A stretch of DNA of 64,000 nucleotides from Dermanyssus gallinae (lineage: Eukaryota > Arthropoda > Arachnida > Mesostigmata > Dermanyssidae), in the NCBI GenBank assembly GCA_003439945.1, contig QVRM01006467.1:124001-188000 (forward strand). The letters run 5' to 3'. A program made the position numbers and the translations under genes. Below the pieces are notes generated by a model, which was given only the letters and a program-made list of their open reading frames with translations, did not search any database and was not told the origin of the DNA. Below, piece after piece: positions 59,981 to 64,000 of this stretch (the stretch's first letter is position 1; each line of letters begins with the position of its first letter).

Positions 59981-60724
59981 GCCCTACCTATCTGGTAAGG
60001 AGTATTTAAACTTACTAAAGCGCAGGATCAACGCACTACCAACGCGTGCCAGATTGGCCAGGGGACGCCCGGGCTACAGCAAACGTTGTAGGCACGGGTG
60101 TCATGAGCCTGAGATGTTGGCTCATGTCGCTCAGATGTGCGATATAATACACAAACAAACTATAAAGAGACATAACGACGTCTGTGATCGCGTGGCGCGT
60201 CTTCTCCGCGAGAGGGGTCATAAGGTGGTTCGTGAGCGAGTATTCCGTCGACCGGGCGCACCGAGTCTAAAGCCCGACCTCATAATAACACCTACCGAGG
60301 TCTGGGTTTTAGATGCCGAGGTTTGCGGCCCGAACAGGGCCCTTGCAAAAGCGCGGCGGGACAAAATCACCAAATATGACGTCGAGTTCCTAAGAGCGGC
60401 GCTCCTCGACCCGTAAAAACCTTGCAGATTTGGATCCACCACTATCTCCATGAGTGGTGTATGGGACTCCGAATCTGCGAGTACGCTCTTGGGGCTCGGC
60501 GTCACAAAGAGGAATCTTATGAATCTTACCGTCTTAACGCTGCAAGGAACCTTGAGGATATACCGCCCGCACCGGGTCCATAAGAGCGGGGGCTACCATC
60601 AAGCAAGAACACGGACAGCCGATTCTTAACCTCACGTGACACCTTTTTACCACAATTTTTCTTAAGGCAAGCACTGCCGAGCGTACAAACGTATTGTAAA
60701 TGATTAATAAATCATGACAATATT

Positions 60725-60727
<3 letters not shown>

Positions 60728-60762
<35 letters not shown>
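60728..60762. repeat. TA array (35 bp)
   Basis: Uninterrupted AT alternation just after the R2-like 3' region. Confidence 0.95.
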
Positions 60763-60765
<3 letters not shown>

Positions 60766-61445
60766 ATTACCAGTAATAAAAGTGGTTGCAGTAGATCTTG
60801 TTGTTATTGTTGTTGTTGTCTTTGCTGTTTTAATAATTATGCAAATCGCTCTCGTACACCGTAACTAGGCCGTCTCTCTTCACACAGATGGGTCAGGCGG
60901 ACATTTCGCCTAAATGTGAGTCAAACTGCCACTAGAACGGATGCCATCGTCATCAGCTCCTTGTGTGCGGCTGTGCATGTCACGAGAACACTATTACTCT
61001 TCATAACTGCTGCTGCTTCTAAATACATCTATGGCTATGCCCTCAAATTATTGTAGTTGAATAGGTACTAGTGTTAGTATCTATCTGAGTACAATAACCA
61101 CAGCAACAACAGCACAAACAACAACAAAAGCAGCAACAACAAAAACAAGAACACAAACAACAACAGCAGCAGCAGCAGCAGCAACAACAACACAAATAAC
61201 AACAACAACAACAACAACAACACAAGCAACAACAACAACAATACAAGCAATTACAACATCAGCAACAGCAGGAATTAGGCAGTCAAAACGGCTCACGTCT
61301 TGCTGAACGCTTCGCGGTCGTGCAGTGACAATTGTATATAGCACTAGACCCTTGTAGCAGTGTGCTTAAGATGTCGACCGCTGGGGGGGGGTTGCGTCAG
61401 GAATAAGGGTAGAGAGTGATCGAGGGCATAAAGTATGCACAAACT
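60763..61445. repeat. CAA/CAG triplet cluster with flanking unique DNA
   Basis: Unique DNA to 61090, CAA with CAG variants at 61092-61260, G run at 61384-61391. ORFs on the minus strand are Cys- or Val-rich repeat translations. Confidence 0.85.
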
Positions 61446-61513
<68 letters not shown>

Positions 61514-61530
61514 AGAGAGAGGAGAGAGAG
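61446..61530. repeat. Compound (TA)n-(GA)n microsatellite
   Basis: TA alternation to 61511, then GA repeats. Confidence 0.95.
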
Positions 61531-62376
61531 ACAGAAACAGATGGAAGTGAGAAACAAGTCGAACGAGGAAAAAGCCGAATGACACAGCGCCCTCACATTG
61601 ACAACTGCCACCACAGCAGCACTAACAGCATCAAGCGATACAAGCGAACAATACGATGAGGCCGACAATACAAACAACATCAACATCAACAACATTAGTG
61701 CAAACAAGGATAACGACACGAACTGGCATAAGATATTAGGAACAAAACCAACAGTGATAACAACAGTACCGGCATAGCAGCACTAACGTCAACAACAACA
61801 GTATTGAAGACAAAAAAAACGTAGCGGAGGACTTGATACTACGAATATTTTGCGTAAGTGCGTGGGTAGATGGAAAATATGGGTTGATAGAACGCAGAGC
61901 CATGTGTCCACGTAGTCCTGATTATGGCTGGTTGTTTGGCGGGCACAGTCATCCCGCAGCGATGGCGTACATTTCTAGCCACATACACCAACATATTTCA
62001 CTCGTTTGCATTAGCAGCTGCAGCGGTAACAACAGCAAAAGTAGCAACAACAACAACAAAATTAACAACGGCAGTGCAATCTCTCTATAGCAACTGATGT
62101 CTCTGCCGGCATGACACGAAAGACCACCGACAACGGTAATAACAGCAGGTACAATAACAACACTACTCCGATAGTCACACAGATAACAGCAGACACAGGC
62201 AGAATAGCAGTCGCAGCAGTTATAGGGTGACAAAGGCAACCACTGTATCAACAACAACAGCAGCAGCAGCAGCAGCAGCGGTCACTAACAGTAAAAATTA
62301 CATAAACAACAGCAATGCCTACGGTGTCGGTATAATGGCAACGGAACCAAGTCGCACAACAACAGCAGCAACAACA

Positions 62377-62411
<35 letters not shown>

Positions 62412-62965
62412 TATTATGAATATTACACATTTCGTACTAGTAACAAGAATTTAAGTTGTGTACTGAGAACAGATGCATGTTTGAAAACTCGCGTGTATTA
62501 ATAAGTACTAGGTAGTGCCACAAACAAGCCTAACTGCACGTTAATAGCACCTGTGGACAGCGATGACCACTGTGAACGCGACCCCACACAACAATGACTA
62601 CAATAGCTACAGTAGCATTAGTAAAATGAAACAAGAACGATAAGCAATAACAGTAAGAGTAACTACAATGATAATAGCAACAACAACAACAAATAAGCAA
62701 TAAAACACGAACACCGAAAATACCTAAAGTAGCCGTATGACAAGCCCGTATGATTTCTTTTGTTCGACTAGAAATTTCTACTTGTTTACCTTCGTACTTA
62801 CGCCGGCCCGTTCGAGACGATGCGGGATTATGACACGTACAGCATCAATTCGTTAGAAGCACTTCCACTCTGGCGTCGAGTTGATCGCTTATTGACTTAG
62901 GCAACTCTCTTTGAGCGTGATAGCGGTTAAACTGCGCACTACATGTAACCCGGTACATACATGCA

Positions 62966-62967
<2 letters not shown>
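61531..62967. repeat. CAA, CAG and AAT triplet-rich region
   Basis: Scattered CAA triplets from 61670. Denser clusters lie at 62025-62075, 62250-62275 (CAG) and 62353-62410 (CAA to AAT), and near 62670-62695. No gene recognised. Confidence 0.75.

Positions 62968-63037
<70 letters not shown>
62968..63037. repeat. Compound (TA)n-(GA)n microsatellite
   Basis: TA alternation to 63022, then GA repeats to 63037. A separate GA run lies near 63244-63275. Confidence 0.95.
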
Positions 63038-63353
63038 TGTATAATGGAGATGATGAAACCAGCAACTCTAAAAAAGAAGTCGCAATTCTGGTCCCGGTGC
63101 GACACATGCCTATTGTCCTTGAATTGCAGTGAACTTGCAACTCGCATTGAAAAGCGGTGGTGACAAGCGCACCTGTTTCATGTCTGTCCTCAGCGACTAA
63201 TGCGACGAAAGGAGAGAAATAGATACAGACATAGATATAGACAGAAAGAGAGAGAGAGAGAGAAATAGAGAGAATACTGTAGACGAGTACTTGAAGCTTA
63301 TGCCATTCCAGCAGTGCGAATGAACTATTTCAGCTACTCTCGCAGAACAGGTA
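63038..63353. other. Intergenic spacer, no gene seen
   Basis: Unique DNA with a GA run; the last 15 bp are the left target duplication of the SINE. Confidence 0.45.
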
Positions 63354-63529
63354 AAGTTTTCGGGCTGACCCTCAGCCAAGATTTAACGTCCACGGAACTG
63401 TTTTTCACATTGCTTCATAGACGGACCCCCATAAATACAAATGTGCAACGGTGGGGCTCGAACCCGCGCACCTATGTGTCTCCTCCGGTTGCGAGGCGCA
63501 GACTTAAGCCACCACGCCACCGGGCTCGA
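63354..63529 (-). mobile_element. tRNA-derived SINE, copy 3, with target duplication
   Basis: 176 bp bounded by the perfect 15-bp direct repeat CTCGCAGAACAGGTA at 63339-63353 and 63530-63544. On the minus strand an A-box-like TGGCTTAAGTCTG (63499-63511) and a B box GGTTCGAGCCC (63454-63464) form an internal RNA polymerase III promoter. A unique body of about 95 bp follows and ends near CCCGAAAACTT without a long A tail. The clean duplication makes this the reference copy for the family, fixing its ends at TCGAGCCCGGTGGC and GCCCGAAAACTT. Confidence 0.95.
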
Positions 63530-63544
63530 CTCGCAGAACAGGTA

Positions 63545-64000
63545 CAACTGAGAATGTATAATGGCACTCTGTATATATCGTTACAACTTGTAGCGAGGAC
63601 GACGAGCATGGTACTCTTGTATGTGACTGAAGACGAGTAATACGTCAACTATCCTAGCGGAAACGGCTAGAGAGGAGATATAGACGTAACCTAAATGAAT
63701 AGCTACAGAGACCATCAATATATACAGCGGCAACAATGACTAAATGGCGGGCCGGCGGAGCGAAAAATAGACATTTTACAAGAACATTCGTAGCTTAACG
63801 GCTTCATCACGTATTGTGCAGCAGAAAAAGGGCTTTCATGACCCACAAGATTCATGTGTATGCATAAGATGTTAGTGTACAGACATATATGATCGTTATC
63901 ACGTTCGTTCACCAGCCGTACTCGAGTGCCTCTTTTAATACGGTACAGTATGGGAGGCACATCCGGAACCGACATCGGGAGAGGCGGGGGAAAACGAATT
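63545..64000. other. Intergenic, no gene seen
   Basis: Unique DNA to the end of the window; no repeat or coding signal recognised. Confidence 0.45.

Larger units (their letters stand above)
56990..60416 (+). pseudogene. R2-like polyprotein with frameshifts
   Basis: A region before the reverse transcriptase (REIDHLLASKFNSRTPGAIR near 57008) is followed by RRQQRRQDYATTQKLF-type sequence near 57430. The polymerase core has RLLSISSYLQRTLSKILSRRL (57860), DLRKAF (58062), RGVKQGDPLSPLLFN (58202) and the catalytic FADDLILLAS (58308). HGGLDIPCFQTFIPRLRL lies at 58816-58875. After the inserted R1-like copy come KRRINALPTRARLARGR, a Cys/His cluster CRHGCHEPEMLAHVAQMC (60089-60142) and KPDLIITPTEVWVLDAEV (60271-60324). 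This last block is the PD-D/E-type endonuclease signature of the R2 clade. The stop is at 60416. At least five shifts or stops precede the insertion, so the element was probably dead already. The C-terminal 150 codons are still open. Confidence 0.85.
56958..60720 (+). mobile_element. R2-clade non-LTR retrotransposon, decayed and interrupted
   Basis: About 2.8 kb of element sequence, excluding a 978-bp insertion (new DNA plus the duplicated 14 bp) at 59017-59994. The order is an N-terminal linker, reverse transcriptase, Cys/His region and restriction-like endonuclease, the single-ORF layout of R2-type elements. The 5' end is missing. The 3' untranslated region runs from 60417 to about 60720, before a TA array. 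R2 itself is normally confined to 28S rRNA genes, but no ribosomal sequence flanks this copy. It may be a dispersed R2-clade relative or a misplaced dead copy. Confidence 0.8.

Overview
The window looks like a repeat-rich, non-genic stretch of an arthropod nuclear genome. Very long TA arrays, long TTG/CAA triplet clusters, Tc1/mariner DNA transposons, several classes of non-LTR retrotransposon (R1-like, R2-like and two further lineages) and tRNA-derived SINE copies are all present. There are no bacterial operons, ribosome binding sites or CRISPR arrays. The mariner sequences and R1/R2-type elements fit an arthropod. A chelicerate such as a mite is a guess from general repeat character and is not proven here. 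No convincing host gene is seen; almost every long ORF is a simple-repeat translation or a piece of a transposable element.

Layout. 0-9 kb: triplet repeats, two copies of a tRNA-derived SINE (about 0.5 and 6.2 kb), a decayed Tc1/mariner-superfamily transposase (2.3-2.8 kb), a 135-bp inverted-repeat segment (1.8 kb) and a 1.25-kb foldback structure (6.9-8.1 kb) bordered by TA arrays. 9-18.9 kb: microsatellites, plus a retrotransposon-like 3' tail at 13.2 kb. 18.9-21.1 kb: a nearly complete Tc3-like transposon with long inverted repeats and one frameshift, next to an older transposase relic. 23.4-24.2 kb: the C-terminal end of a non-LTR retrotransposon. 24.9-26.0 kb: a mariner with both ends but an internal deletion. 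26.2-31.5 kb: a second relic of the 2.3-kb transposase type, a mariner terminus, a frameshifted LINE reverse transcriptase, another mariner relic and an R1-type 3' tail. 31.8-34.25 kb: a tandem duplication with a 1,199-bp period that carries a 28-bp minisatellite. 35-52 kb: three C-terminal fragments of the same LINE lineage (35.3, 43.2, 51.2 kb), a tRNA-like SINE candidate (36.7 kb), a TA-cored nested palindrome (42.6 kb) and much simple sequence. 52.3-53.1 kb: a 5'-truncated R1-like copy. 54.8-55.8 kb: a mariner relic. 57-60.7 kb: a decayed R2-like element, split at 59.0-60.0 kb by a second R1-like copy with a 14-bp target duplication. 60.7-64 kb: microsatellites and the best-preserved SINE copy.

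The main story is nesting and decay. R1-like copies are young: two are almost identical, and one sits inside an older R2-like element. The Tc3-like and one mariner element are recent but inactivated by frameshifts or deletion. Several mobile-element and duplication borders coincide with TA arrays.
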